64,000 nt of DNA from Epinephelus fuscoguttatus (lineage: Eukaryota > Chordata > Actinopteri > Perciformes > Serranidae), in NCBI RefSeq assembly GCF_011397635.1, contig NC_064764.1, positions 40,786,955 through 40,850,954 of the forward strand, given 5' to 3'. Shown here in pieces: positions 50,281-61,334 of this stretch (position 1 is the first letter of the stretch; each line of letters starts with the position of its first letter). Below the pieces are notes generated by a model, which worked only from the letters and a program-made list of their open reading frames with translations, searched no databases and was not told where the DNA came from. Made by a program: the position numbers and the translations under genes.

Positions 50281-50768
50281 TCCATGTCCTCACATTGGCC
50301 ACTGTAGTTCTAGACACTTGGCACATGAGTAGTTTTAATTGGCTCCAGTCTGTAACCTCACAGCTAACTGCTCCTAAATCCGACACACTGGACCTCGTGT
50401 GCTGCACTGATAGTCGTTACCTTGATCTGACACTTGACTTTTCTTCAACACACAGGTCAAAGGTCAGATGGAAACCATATGCGTTGAAGTTAAACGCTAA
50501 CCTCTGGCAGCAGTGACATTTCCAGACCTTGTGACTGACTTGTTCAGACACAGCCACGCTTCATGCCGGTCTATTCTTAACACTCACATGACGACCTATT
50601 TCTGTCCCGCAGGGCGTGAACCCTCTGCTGCAACAGGGTCCAAGAAAATAAACACCAGGCTTTTTTTTTTTGTTGAAAAAATAGTTTATAAATCATGCAG
50701 TCGGTACATCTTCCTGAAGACATTCAACAGAAACATCATTTACACAACAAGTCCTGTCCCCTTCCCTT

Positions 50769-50771
<3 letters not shown>

Positions 50772-50813
<42 letters not shown>
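50772..50813. repeat. (AC)n microsatellite
   Basis: About 21 uninterrupted units. Confidence 0.95.
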
Positions 50814-50817
<4 letters not shown>

Positions 50818-51229
50818 CTTCTCTAAAAGCAGTGTATCGGTCTTTCTGACGTTGCGATCTTCAAACCAATATTTACACTTAACCTAAGTAATAAATATGA
50901 TAAAATGAGTATGTTTAAAAATAAAAAGATAAATATGCTGCCGGTCGGCCTGGAGGCACTCTGTGAGCAGTGGGGTTGGACAGTGGGTGTGTTTGGGCCC
51001 TTTGTATGGACAGTGGGTCTGTAGACATATTTGCTTACCATTATGCTCTGAACAATAACAACTGTATTCGGCTGGTATTGCACACGTCGCTGTGTAATTT
51101 AGCTCTAACTCTGACGTCCAGCATTGCTCCCTTAATAATGACAGAGCACAGTATATGTAACACAGAAGAAGAAATAAACCGTCCCCTACTATAGCTAATC
51201 ACAGAGGACAAGAACGGATGTGCTTGCAT

Positions 51230-51930
51230 TTTGTCTTAATACCATTATCTCGAGATCACAGTTAATTATTTTACTGTCGGGATGTCACTACATCAGATTT
51301 TTGTCATTATCATTATTCCATTATTTTTAGTCTTGTGGCCAAAAGTGTCTGATCTGATATAATTTATCGATAAAATCATCTTTACGTCTGTTTATTAAAC
51401 GTTCTGTCTTTTTTTTTTTTTAAGTAAATAAGTGACACTTTAAATACAAATGTCAGGAGGTGGCGAGTTAGACGAAGCGATAACGGAAATAAAGGGAAAT
51501 AATTTAAGAGGATTATTTATTGTCTTATTAACACAATATACATATTTCTTTTTTAAATATTACAGTTATTGTCAATACTGGTGCACAGAAACACCCCGAG
51601 TCATCATCTCAGGATGACACAGCTCGTTTTCTCGTGGTAACGTGAATTTATGTCGATTCTTAAGAAAACAAAAGGCGGATTTCTCACGATATTTTACGAC
51701 AAAGCAAGTTTCGGGACGTAACCGACTGCTCACGTGACTGCAGTATAATTATCCCGTCATCTCAGAAATATATAATACAGAATATTATCTCGTTATCTTG
51801 AAAAGCCTGACTTCTGTTATATGTTAAATTATATCTAAATTCTACTGATCAATTAATAATATAAGAATTATTATCACGAGAAAACAAGCTTTATTATCTC
51901 AAGACAACAAATCTTGTGATCTTGAAATAA
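51230..51930. repeat. Degenerate palindromic array (TTATCTCGAGAT-like)
   Basis: Scattered units such as CATTATCTCGAGATCACAGT, ATTATCTCGTTATCTTGAAA and TTATTATCTCAAGACAACAA. The half-sites are inverted (ATCTCGAGAT). Same class as 22270-23010. Confidence 0.5.
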
Positions 51931-52544
51931 CTAAAGGCAAATTCATTTATTTCGTTTATGATTTAAAAAATAACTGCAAGCATGTCCGCTCTTGTCTTCC
52001 ATACACAATAAAAGTTGAGCACCCTTTGAAAGGCGAGTGTATTCCTGACAGTTTACAGTACATGTAGTACATCTATCTGCAGTCATCTGTACACACTCCT
52101 CACCGACACAGCGTCTAACCTGCCTCTGCACTTTACTCTCTTAATATAATCTTATAATATATTCTCATTATATACAGTTACATGTGGCGACACAGTGGAG
52201 GTGGAAGTTTAATATGTCACTGTTCATCAGCCTCACACCCATCAGACTTTACTTTGAGTTTAAACATTAATTTCTTTTGTGCCCTTCACGCTCAAGTCGT
52301 CACAGAAAAGATTTTAATAGCTGGTGCTGCTGCTCGTATCGTCACGTCACCTGTGCCCAACAGAAGCATCGCTGCACTTGATGCGACCTCTGTAACATGA
52401 TCCGTGAGGTCCCTGCGGACTGTGAGCTGTAACCGTTCTACATCTTTAACCCTTCAGAAACTGTGTTCATTTCCACTGTGAGCTGTTCTCATTAGCTTCC
52501 TGCACTGCTTTAACCAGCGTTTGAACGATCCAAGGTTCAACTCG

Positions 52545-52700
52545 TCTACAGCTGCAACTAGTAGTCAATTAGTTGGCAACTATTTTTCATTTTCCAAGCA
52601 AAAGTGCCAAATATTCTCTGGTTCCAGCTTGTAAAAGATGATAATTTGCTGCTTTCCTCTGTCACACGTGACGATACATTGACTATCTTCATGTTTTAGA
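52545..52700. repeat. hAT MITE fragment
   Basis: AGCTGCAACTAGTAGTCAAT, AAAGTGCCAAATATTCTCTG and GGTTCCAGCTTGTAAAAGAT, an ordered part of a common fish hAT MITE. The right end is lost. Confidence 0.55.
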
Positions 52701-53445
52701 CTGTTACATCTCACTGGAATTGTACCCAAGATGATTTCTCGTGACAAATACAGTGATTAATACTCAGACACAAGAAGCAAATTCAACACCTTGTAGTCTT
52801 TTTCGTTAACATTTGCGACTGTTAGGTGCAGCTAAACTCTTCCCAACACTCAACACAGCTGTAACGCTGCAGAGAAAGGAGTGTAACGATGTGCACTTCA
52901 CTTCCTCAGTCATCAAGCTCTCACTGAATGATGAGTAACCGTTCTCCACTGAGCTCCTGACTCACGTCAGATGTGGGTCAGCTGTCAGAGGAAGTGTGTT
53001 GCCCTGTGTGTCGAGCAAACCCAGGTACAGGATCATTGAGATTACACTCGGACCTGTTCACGTTGACCCAAGACGAACCGTTAACTGTCTGACTCGTGAA
53101 GCTCCTGTAGCTTGACTACTGAAATCTAAACTGTTTGCTAGTTCCCTAAAATCTGCACAGTATATTTTTTTGCATGCACTCTGGCGTGGAGCTTGAGTTA
53201 AAGGAACATTTCACATCTTACACACTGACGAGTTACGGTGCATGAACACTATACGCTGCCAATTCACATTAACTCACGTCCGCCCTGCCACGCTGGTCAC
53301 TTTGTCAATCCTACAATGCCCCGCCTGCTTCTTTACTCACTAAGCAACAGTGCAAAACCGTTTTCTGTCATACTTTACAAATTCAACATAAATGGCTGAT
53401 TCACATGAACAATATTGTCGACATTCACCGATTATCATTAGTCTC

Positions 53446-53834
53446 CAGGGTTCTCATATTTTCATGGTGAAAATTTAAAAACTTCTCCATGACTTTTCAA
53501 GGACTCATAATTTTGTTTGTCTTGCCCCACTTGCCTGGCGTTCTTTAAACATATCAGATTCAAACATAATTTCAGCTAACGGACAGACGTGACGGGAGAG
53601 ATGGAACGTGGGGAGAAACATACGTAATGATAAACAAAATGCTGTCACACATCGATGCATGTTAGAGCCACGTTACATCGTCATCTCCAGAAAATAAACT
53701 TGCTGTTACGTTACATTACGCAGAGGGTAATCCATGGAAGATTATTCTAACAATTTCAATCCGTGCAACAAAATAATTCCATGACTTTTCCAGGCCTGGA
53801 CTTTTCCAGGTGTTCTATGACCGTGGGAACCCTG
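53446..53834. mobile_element. hAT-like MITE (389 bp)
   Basis: Termini CAGGGTTCTCA and the inverse of CAGGGTTCCCA. AGTCTC stands directly outside each end (53440-53445 and 53835-53840). The interior has CCATGACTTTTCCAGGCCTG. The duplication reads as six bases, shorter than the eight usual for hAT. Confidence 0.6.
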
Positions 53835-54639
53835 AGTCTCGATTCAGCAGTTCTACACAGAGCTGTTCAGAAACTCGTCGCTGCTGCAGCTTGAGTGTCT
53901 CGATGTGAGCATCATTTGAATATTTAAAACCATCACGCCGCCAGCTTGGTTTTGAATCAGTCGCTTCTTGTACACAGTGAACGGGAGGGAATTTCTGTCT
54001 TAATCACATTGCAACATCCAGTAGCTTCACCTGAGCCTCTGCACACATCTGTAATACGCTTCCTTCTCTCCTACAACTTCAAACAGCCCCATCTGATTTG
54101 TTTTGTTCCCGACATCTGCAGTATCACTGACTACACATCCTGACACCTGGTTATGGAAGACATGCACTTAGAAAATGTCTCCCAAAGCAGCTTTTTAAAT
54201 TAAAGTTCATTACATTGGTCACTAGATGGTGGTTAAAGCAGAGCAGTTAACTGCTGAGTGTCGCTGATGTTTACAGATGTGATGACATACTCGCTTGACC
54301 CAGTTATGACCCAACAGCACAGCTAGGCCCTGGAAACACATTCATATTAACCTGTAAACTCAAGTTGCACAACCAGGCACAGATTTCTAAGTTCTGATGG
54401 TGGAAATGAACTGAAAAGGAAACATGTCCGTGTGTTGTTAGCACCAAGATGAAATGAGCTGCTGGATCCAGATCGGTTCTAACAATGAGATAGGAAACTG
54501 TTGGGATGAACTTGGTCGTTGCAGTGAGAAAGGCACGGCAGTTTACAGTTAGAACACAGGTAGTCTCTTCTTCCTCTCCACACTCCTCATTTTTCCTCTG
54601 ACGTTGTCATGGTGTTTGTGTGTTGGTGTGTGTGCGGCG

Positions 54640-57600
54640 CTACGTGTGGTGAACCTCGTGGAACATGAGCTCACGAGGGATGGCTGTCTCGGTGCCGTAT
54701 ATCTTGGAGGTGCGACGCTCAAACGCCGTAACCATCTGCTTCACCACCTCGTCGAAGAACATATGAGCGAGCTGGGAGTGGAGGAGGGAGCGAAACTCGA
54801 AGGAGATCTGAGGATGGGGAGAGAGGACAAGCTCACACACACGGAGATAAAGGTGTTAGACATGAAGTTTTAGCATGTTGGACTGCTTCAGTTAGCGCAT
54901 GGCGTCTACTTACAGAAAAATCCACAGTGCAGGTGCGAGGATATCCCGGGAGGCCAGGGCTGAAACGCCAAACCGTCTCCAGGTGGTTGAACAGTTTACC
55001 ATCTGAACAGGACGCCTGACAAGTAACATCACAGACATGTCAATTTAGTTTGCTGCAAACGAGTACATGACAGACTTAATGAATCTGCCAGTTGTTACTG
55101 AGATCACCAATCAATCAAAAGATCAACAGTTATAACCTTTTAGAACCCTTTTCCACTGTCATGTTTGACCGTGCTGAGTCAAGCCATGCCACACAGATTT
55201 GCGTTTCCATTATCAGTTTACGCTAAGCTGCGACAGAGATGGAACCTCTCAAAAAGCCTGGCCACCCAACCACAAGTGAGTAGCAGTAGATAAGATATTT
55301 GTTGGGGTTTTTATCTTTCTACAGTCTGAAAGGAGAGAGAGGCGACAAGACATGTCGCAAAGGGCTGTGGGTTAGAATCGAAACTGCAAAAACAGATGAG
55401 GATGGTTGATGAACTTTCATTTTGTATGTCTGCAGCTGCAACGTTCAGGAAGGTATTTCACAGGTGCTGCAGGATGTGCGTTGCAGCACGTCAGCTCCTC
55501 AAAAGTGGAGGATGGCTGTTGGTTTAGGAAACACTTGATTTGGTAGCTGAGGTTTTTCTGAGCAGAGCGTATGTTTTAAATGTCAGGAACACAGTCGATC
55601 ATGTTCATTAAAACCTGGAGTGACATCACTTTTCTTGTGTTGCTTTCAGGCTCCTTTCACAAATATTTAAACCGATGTGTCTCAAGATTTTTTCAAAAAC
55701 ATGGAAAAATAGGCAACAAGCAACTTGGTAAGAGATGTCCCACAAATTGCAAGAAAAAACAAGAGTCAGATAATTATTTTAAAAAGGGAAAAAAGAAAAA
55801 AGCTAGGGAAGAACTACATTTATAATTAAATTAAATTTTAAACAAATTTTCTTGTTTTTTATTTTCTCTTTTTACTAATTTCTTGCTAATTGTTTGGGTC
55901 ATGTCTTCCTTCCTTGCTTATTACCTTCTTTCTTCTTCTTTGAAAATAAAATCAAGCCAATTAATTCAGGTTTCAAAAAGATACTGTGAGAAGCCAAAAT
56001 CTTGATCATGATTAATATTAGATTAACCGTGCAGCCCTGCTTGAGGGCAATAAAACTAAATGGTTAAAGGAGCTATATGTAAGAAATCTAAAGCAAATAG
56101 TCGTAAAATCCTCCTAACATGTCGCAGAGACTAAGGAATAATGTTCATACAACATACTGATCTCACTGACAACAATAGTACAGCCAGAATATTCACATTT
56201 AAAAAACAATTTTTACGGTCTGCAAATCATGTTTATGTTTTGAATTTGTGTTTTGGCCTGTTGCGCCACCCACCACCGTCTACCAGTCACACAGTCAGTA
56301 GAGTCTCAGCATCAGTTACAGTTACGACTGAGCTACAATGTGCGACTAAACCCAAATGACCTCGTTACGATTCCCAAAAACGCCAAGACAAAACTCGAGG
56401 CAAAGCGAGGGTCTATACAGGAGATGCTTGTGAACGGTGGAGACGGTTGAAAGCGGAGAAGAATTTGAAATCGGATGTCGAAGTGGCTACTCTTCTCCTC
56501 GACAGGTAAGCTTTAGCCAAAGTTGGCTAACTAGCATCATAGCTAGACGGGGATGGACATTTCGAATACTTTCAACTGTTATTCATTTTCAATCATACAT
56601 TATAGCCCATGTGCAGGTGGGTCATCGACCCGACTGATTTTTTTGAGAAACAAACGTTTGCAGCACGGCAAGCAGCATTAGCAGTGTCCTGATACATGGT
56701 ATTAGCAGCCGGCTCCTCCTCAGCTGTATCCCAGCAGAGAAGCCGGACTTGCTCGAACGGTCCACTGGAAAACCGAAGATCAAGGACGCAGAGACGCAGC
56801 CCTGCCACGGCTGCCGCCCGTGGGCAAACAAATCACCCCCAATTTCCACCAGATGTGTGTTGGTTGCGTCTGCGCTCCGGCACGGCAGCGGAGCCGATAG
56901 GATTCAATTCTAGTCAATGTGTGTGTTTCCACCGGCTGCGGCTGTGCTGCGTTCCGGCTCCGTCTCAGCTGCAGCACTCCGGAGCCCTCCGCAACAGATA
57001 CGCAGGACTTCTATTTTTGCCAGACGCTGGATCACAACGCAACAATTCAGCACAGAGCAGCAACCTCGAATCTGTAGGGGAGGGGGGCGGACACGACTCA
57101 CGGCAGTATTTTGAATTTGAGTGCAGTAACCGTTTTGGCCACATTCTTACATACAGCGCCTTTAATAGGCTGAAAGCTTTTTACTTTTTACCAGCCATGT
57201 AAAGCTGCGACAGAGTATTCCTCTGTGCTGATAATGATCCTGTATGTTCTAGGGATGCACCGAACCGATATCTGGATTGAATATCGGCCCCAGTATCATC
57301 AAAATAGATGGATCAGGTATCAGAAAATGCAGTCTATACCTGAAGTGATCCTTTCCCTTTAAATCTATTGCGACGGTATTTCACACTATTTCAACTCCTG
57401 TTGCACAATTGTTTATTTTTGTTAAAAATAAATAGTTCGTCATTGCATTAATCTGTTTCATCTTGTTTCATTTTATCTTAGGAAAGAACTGTGTAGTCAT
57501 CAATGCCTGATGCCCCTAGTCTTTACTGTTCTACATGTAAAGGTATATAGCTTTTTAGGTCAACCATGGTGTCGGATCGGTATCGGTTATCAGCTGATAC

Positions 57601-60600
57601 TCAAAGCCACAGCATCGCGATTGGTATCGAAACTGAAAAAGCTGGATCGGTGCATCTCTAGTATGTTAATTATATTTGGACAAAAACTACAAATAAACAT
57701 ACTGTGTGTTAGAAACAGGCCTTTTCACTGCAGACAGTTTATCTTGTGACGTGGTGCATGGTGTGAACATGGTGTGAAACTGTATTTTGTACTCTTTGGA
57801 AACATTTTTATGAATGAAACTTGCCCACAGACTGAGCAGCTCAGGCAGCCTGATATTATAATTATTGTGCTAATGTTGACAATGTTTACAACAAATCTGT
57901 GCATTTAATAGAGAACAGAAAAAAGTAAGAGCAGTTTGGGATAGGAAGATGTTCTTGCATTGAGCAAACGTGTGCTTGGCTGCAGCACTGTACCTTGACC
58001 AGGTGGGGGCGCACTGAGGTGATAAGAGAGGTGTAGCTCTCCATCACAGGTGGAAAGCCCACAGATAGTTTGGCCTTGCAGAATCCAGCTCGCTTGAACA
58101 CCACTTCAGACTTCTTACACCAGGGAACAAAGAGGCGGTAGTTTTCCACTCCGGCCACCACCTCGTACATCTCCTGCATGGAAAACCTGCAGAGCCAGAG
58201 CAGGGACAGAAGAGCCATAAGCTCCGTGTGTGTGTCTGTGCGACAGGAAGCAGGTGAAGGTCAGTGCTGTGACATAACATTAAACACTAAACAAAGCTGG
58301 CACGGTACAGTCATGACCCAGTTGAGTCTGAAATAGGTCAGTGAGGAACAAAGAGAAAGAGAGGAGGAAGAGACAGAGAGGCAGACAGAGTGAAAGAGAA
58401 GATATGTTTTAAAAGCTATCAAATATCTAAATAAAGAAAAGATGCAGTGAACGAGACACAGATGGACACGGGTTCCCACACCACTGTTACGTAACTGCAT
58501 CACTCCAGCTGAGGGAAAATAGCTGCAGCCACCCGCGTCTATTTATACAAGCAGATTTAGTGATTATGACCTTTCTATGGAACACAGGAGGACATTTAGT
58601 GCGTCATGCACAAACGCATGTTCAGCCTCATGTAGGGCACCAGCATTAAAACAATCATTCATACGTTCACTTGTGATTTATGAGGGCTGTGACCGGGAGC
58701 ACAACGTTTTAACCTTACACCTGTACAAAGATTGTGTACACACAAAACTACGTTCCATTTCACATGCATTCCTGGCGCTGTGTGCACGTGGTTAAACACC
58801 GACTTTGAACTGCAACTGCTGCAATTTCCCTCAGGATAAGTAAAGTTACCTCGACAAAGAAGATCTTATTTTATCATATATATTTGAATGTGCTGTTTGT
58901 TGGTGTCCTTCAGTAAAGTGTCTGGAGGCTATTCTTTTATGATGACCGTAACAAGGACATTTTGAGGGCTGGTCAATTATTCAGATTTTATCTTCAGGTA
59001 CAACTTCAGCTTCCAATGATTATGAAAAAAAAGGTAATTGAAATGAATATTAAATCTTGGAGTCTTCACGCCTGGATCATGGTTACAGCCTCTTTTCTCG
59101 TCTGAATCAAAAATCTATTAATCGACATCAGACTGTTTAGAATTCAGCTGCCAGAGCCCTGATCACATCAGTCCAGCTTCAGCCTCTTCACAGTAGGGCT
59201 GCAACGATTAGTCGACTAATCGATGACTAATTGACTATTAAAATAATCGGTGACTATTTTAGTAGTCGACTAATTAGTTTGAGTCATTTTTCATAGAAAA
59301 GTACTATATAAGTACCCCAAAATACTCTTATTGCAGCTTCTTATGTTCAGATATTGGCAGCTTTACACACTCTCCCATGATGGTGAACTAAAACCCTCTG
59401 GCGTGAGTACAAAACAAGACATTAGATGACATCATTTTGGGGTTTGGGAGAGACAGACCGACATTTTTCAACATTTTAACACATTTTTTGATAAAATGAT
59501 TAGTCGACTAATCGAAGATATAATCGACTGATTAGTCGACAATGAAAATAATCGTTAGTTGCAGCCCCACTTCACACCAGCTCCCAGTATGTTTTAGAAT
59601 ACATTTTAAGATTTTACAGATCACGTTTAAGACTCTTCATGGTCTCCCTCCCTGCTATATCTCTGACCTCTTAGTGCTGTATACTCCAGGATGTACTTTG
59701 AGGTCCTCAGGCAGAGGTCTTTGTTCCAGAAGTCCAGCTGAAAACTAAAGGGGACAGAGCGTTTGCTGTCGGGGCCTTGAGGCTCTGGAACAATCTGCCT
59801 GAGGAGATCAGGTCGGCTGAGTCAGTGATCTCTTTTAAGTCCCTTCTTAAAACACTTTGATCAGAGAGCCTTTCCTGAAGTTTATTTAGACTTTTATTTT
59901 CTCAGTTTTCATATACCAAAGTGTTTTTACCAATTCCTACAAAGTTGTTTTCATGTCTTGTCTGTTTTCATTGGCGACATGTAAAGTACTTTGTAACTCT
60001 GTTGTGAAAAGCGCTCTATAAATTACTTGGTTTAATTAACTTGGTGACATTCTCACTACATCTAGTGACTTTTCAGACCCTCTTAGTGACTTTATTTTTA
60101 AAAAAAAAGACAACCCACAAATGAACAACTAATTCAGTAACAATGTCCTGATCCAACACTATTTCTCCAGATAATACAGTTGCACAGTGCATACAAGTAC
60201 AAGTACATAATCCAATGTTTACACACATTTAGAAAAATATTTCCTGCCCTGTTGCTGCCTCGAGGGAATTTCTCTCTCCCTTCAAGAGTATCCTCCATTG
60301 TTTGTTCCTCCAGCGCAGCCTTTGCCTGAGTAACCTGAATGAACTATAATCCATTTGGTGTTTATATTCATTGTCTGTAATTCTTTTGTGCAACTTAGAC
60401 TTCATAAATGAATTACTCTTGTTGCCTTTTTGCCAGCGGGGCTTTTGTTGCACTAGCTTTGTACGTAAAACCGGCAGTTAAAAAAGGCATTGATCGACAC
60501 CGATACTGATCTTTGAGATCGGATCGGGACATCCCTATCATTCAGACCATCAAGGAAAAGGTGAGAAATAAATCAAAATATATCATGTTGTGTTTAATTC

Positions 60601-61334
60601 TCATGCATGCTGCACAGACCAATCAAAGCAGCAATCTTCCGCCAACAGCGCGGAGTCCTTCCTCCTCTTGCACTTATTTCATTTAGTCCCACTGGTAGGA
60701 GGCCCCGGGGCAGACCCAGGACACACTGGAGGGGTTATATATCTCATCTGGCCTGGGAACACCTTGGGGTCCCCCAGGAGGAGCTGATAAGTATCACTGG
60801 GGAGAGGGACGTCTGGGGTGCTTTGCTTGGCCTGCTGCCCCCAATAAGCAGATGAAAATGGATGGATGGGTGAATGGAAATTTTATTTATTTATCTTTAA
60901 TTTTACATTTATGTTTGGTTTTCAGTTTAATTTTGTTCCCCCAAAGTCAGTGAGTTATCATGTTCAATAAACATGATCTCAAAATAGAGTAAAATAATTG
61001 TGATTATGATTTTTTGCCATAATTAAGCAGCCCTATTTTGAGTTCAATTCAAACTAAAAAACGTGTAAAGTATGTCTCATAAAATGCAAAAGGGAAGTAA
61101 CAAAGACAGTGAAGAGGATATATTAAAACAACTCTCAAAAATCCTTTTCCTTTCTACATCCCAGAGGCACTGACTCACCCGATGATGCGTCTCTCAGAGT
61201 ACTCCTTCCTCTTGGAGAAGGAATCGGCCAGGTTGAAGAAGCTACGAGCGGGTAACGCGATGCTCCGCCCGGGCATGGCTGCAACCAGCGGGGGAGGTAC
61301 ACGAGCCATCAGGATCCCACATGATGACAGGTAT
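54640..61334 (-). CDS. COQ10B: Coenzyme Q-binding protein COQ10 homolog B, 3' four coding exons (first exon outside window)
   Basis: Minus-strand exons in transcript order: 61179-61334, 57994-58186, 54914-55015 and 54640-54807 (stop at 54640-54642), about 205 codons. The first begins with A-TAC-CTG, completing an Arg codon from an exon upstream; human COQ10B is 238 aa and has RYLASCGILM here. Readable motifs are [109 protein letters not shown] and the end HEVHHT. This is the START/polyketide-cyclase-like lipid-binding fold. The protein binds coenzyme Q in the inner mitochondrial membrane and is needed for normal respiration. Paralogue COQ10A is less likely, because its family end is HEVHQT and the HSPD1 neighbourhood is that of COQ10B. 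The coding exons spread over 6.7 kb through repeat-rich introns. Confidence 0.95.
56068..57161. mobile_element. TTAA-flanked element (1094 bp) in a COQ10B intron
   Basis: TTAA at 56064-56067 and 57162-57165. Termini AGGAGCTATATGTAAG and (inverse) AGGCGCTGTATGTAAG. Open frames of up to 168 codons inside have no recognisable domain, and several overlap in different frames. Confidence 0.75.
57250..57660. mobile_element. hAT-type MITE (411 bp) in a COQ10B intron
   Basis: Starts TAGGGATGCACCGA and ends TCGGTGCATCTCTA. Flanks GTATGTTC (57242-57249) and GTATGTTA (57661-57668) form an 8-bp duplication with one mismatch. It lies 85 bp from the preceding TTAA element. Confidence 0.8.
59080..60035 (+). 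mobile_element. LINE 3' fragment, split by a MITE
   Basis: After removal of 59194-59569, + frames read [53 protein letters not shown] and [16 protein letters not shown]. This is the C-terminal region of a non-LTR retrotransposon protein, with frameshifts. The tail includes AAAGCGCTCTATAAATTA. Confidence 0.7.
59194..59569. mobile_element. hAT-type MITE nested in the LINE (376 bp)
   Basis: Starts TAGGGCTGCAACGATTA and ends TAATCGTTAGTTGCAGCCCCA-type inverse text. Flanks CTTCACAG (59186-59193) and CTTCACAC (59570-59577) form an 8-bp duplication with one mismatch. The interior repeats ATTAGTCGACTAATCG. Confidence 0.8.
60675..60880 (+). mobile_element. Non-LTR retrotransposon 3' fragment (LINE), copy 2
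   Basis: [20 protein letters not shown] then [14 protein letters not shown], closely matching the fragment at 32344-32532. It ends AATGGATGGATGGGTG, the short-repeat tail of this family. Confidence 0.75.

Larger units (their letters stand above)
50660..54639 (-). other. COQ10B: COQ10B 3' UTR or downstream region (extent uncertain)
   Basis: About 4 kb between the COQ10B stop and the Tc1 copy. No other coding exon was recognised. Minus-strand AATAAA-like signals occur (for example TTTATT at 51945-51950). It contains a degenerate palindromic array (51230-51930), hAT fragments (52545-52700 and 53446-53834) and a (CA)n tract (50772-50813). How much is transcribed cannot be told from sequence. Confidence 0.35.

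Noticed and set aside
56696-57202. Open frame of 168 codons
   Set aside because: Lies inside a TTAA-flanked repeat and overlaps several other frames; no domain or conservation signal that I can recognise.
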